The position numbers and the translations under genes were made by a program. From Martelella mediterranea (GTDB lineage Bacteria; Pseudomonadota; Alphaproteobacteria; Rhizobiales; Rhizobiaceae): a stretch of 64,000 nt of DNA. Below are positions 63,411 through 64,000 of the stretch, one piece after another (within the stretch, counting starts at the first letter, position 1; each line of letters begins with the position of its first letter). The notes under the pieces were generated by a model. That model saw nothing but the letters and a program-made list of their open reading frames with translations. It did no database searches and was not told where the DNA came from. The stretch lies in assembly GCF_021021415.1 (NCBI RefSeq), contig NZ_JAINWJ010000015.1:62001-126000 (forward strand), written 5' to 3'.

Positions 63411-64000
63411 ATGACATTCGACATCCCCGACGGCGCCGTTATCGCGATTTCAAGCTACGTCATGCGCGGCAAGATTGGCAACCGCGCCATTGTCTTTGCA
63501 CTTGAATCTCTGGGCTACGACACCTGGGCCGTACCCACCGTCGTGCTGCCCTGGCATCCCGGACACGGGCGGGCGACGCGGCTGCAATTTGAAGGCGAGG
63601 CTTTCGCGACGGCGCTGAGAGAACTCGGCGAAAGCCGCTGGCGCGGCGAGGTTCGCGCCGTCATCAGCGGCTATCTCGCGAATGCCGGCCAGGCCGAAGC
63701 GATCGCAAAGCTGGTCGAAGGCCTGCGCGCCGAAAATCCCGACCTCCTCTATCTCTGCGATCCCGTGATCGGCGATGAGGGCGGGCTTTATGTTGGCGAA
63801 GACACCGCCCGCGCAATCCGCGACCGACTTCTGCCGCTCGCCGATATCGCGACGCCCAACCGATTCGAACTCGCCTGGCTTTCAGGGCGCACGCTCGAAG
63901 ACAATACGGCCGCAATCGACGCAGCACTCGCGCTCGGGCCGGCGGAAGTCGTGGTCACCTCGGCGCATTCCATGCTGAAGCAGGGCGTGGCGGCGCTGTT
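63411..64000 (+). CDS. pdxY: Pyridoxal kinase (3' partial)
   Basis: 196 codons are visible before the window ends. Translation from the ATG at 63411 gives VIAISSYVMRGKIGNRA (ribokinase-fold start), LPWHPGHGRATRL, CDPVIGDEGGLYV and TPNRFEL, all typical of the PdxY/PdxK pyridoxal kinases. Phosphorylates pyridoxal to PLP with ATP. The ATP-binding anion hole and catalytic Asp would lie beyond base 64000. It is divergent from the glutamate dehydrogenase gene; the 212-base gap holds a TTGACA at 63299-63304 without a convincing -10. Confidence 0.88.
   Translation, partial: MTFDIPDGAVIAISSYVMRGKIGNRAIVFALESLGYDTWAVPTVVLPWHPGHGRATRLQFEGEAFATALRELGESRWRGEVRAVISGYLANAGQAEAIAKLVEGLRAENPDLLYLCDPVIGDEGGLYVGEDTARAIRDRLLPLADIATPNRFELAWLSGRTLEDNTAAIDAALALGPAEVVVTSAHSMLKQGVAAL

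Overview
The window reads as a chromosomal segment of an alphaproteobacterium, most likely a Hyphomicrobiales (Rhizobiales) member near Rhizobiaceae. The reasons are high GC, a PodJ-type polarity protein, the order htpX - rsmB - heparinase-like - purH, a very large NAD-glutamate dehydrogenase, an SDHAF4-type DUF1674 protein and many 4-base ATGA start/stop overlaps. Genus cannot be fixed from the sequence alone. I see no rRNA, prophage or CRISPR array. There is one tRNA and one decayed insertion sequence.

Bases 1-13660 hold a catabolic island. On the left, a 5'-truncated thiolase-fold protein, a DUF35/degenerate-SDR fusion and an isatin-hydrolase-like cyclase form one operon. A leftward operon encodes nitrilase, gentisate/salicylate-type ring-cleavage dioxygenase, FAH-family hydrolase and maleate cis-trans isomerase. 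A rightward operon encodes a two-subunit indolepyruvate-type 2-oxoacid:ferredoxin oxidoreductase, a hotdog thioesterase and a MarR regulator. Three copies of one AT-rich dyad (ATTTTA-N4-TAAAA[T/C]) sit in the divergent promoter regions and are the best candidate MarR operators. Read together, the genes suggest indole-3-acetate/indole breakdown: nitrile to acid; retro-aldol release of isatin; isatin to isatinate; isatinate to anthraniloyl-CoA; thioesterase to anthranilate; then gentisate-type ring opening to pyruvate, maleate and fumarate. This pathway is inference. The oxygenase and CoA ligase it needs would lie left of the window, if anywhere.

Bases 13877-41631 are mostly core genes: DUF1223, PodJ-like protein, TauE/SafE exporter with TIGR02186 partner, phosphotransferase, PdeM nuclease with its Lhr-type helicase, YitT protein, methyltransferase, CAP lipoprotein, pyrD, DUF952, a LuxR-type response regulator, an S24/HTH regulator, TerB, a membrane glycosyltransferase, tRNA-Gly(CCC), a disulfide reductase, DUF4126, DUF475, a transporter-fused hybrid histidine kinase and an aminotransferase.

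Bases 41759-42238 are an IS481-type remnant abutting a DUF1206 gene. Bases 43444-49785 are a carbohydrate ABC operon (binding protein, two atypical permeases, a GH63/MGH1-like hydrolase, ATPase), which looks like uptake and hydrolysis of a glucosyl- or mannosyl-glycerate-type solute. From 49831 to the end come a VOC protein, a secreted thermonuclease-like protein, DUF1674, htpX, rsmB, a heparinase II/III-like protein, purH, a UMF1-type MFS transporter, NAD-glutamate dehydrogenase and the start of a pyridoxal kinase gene.
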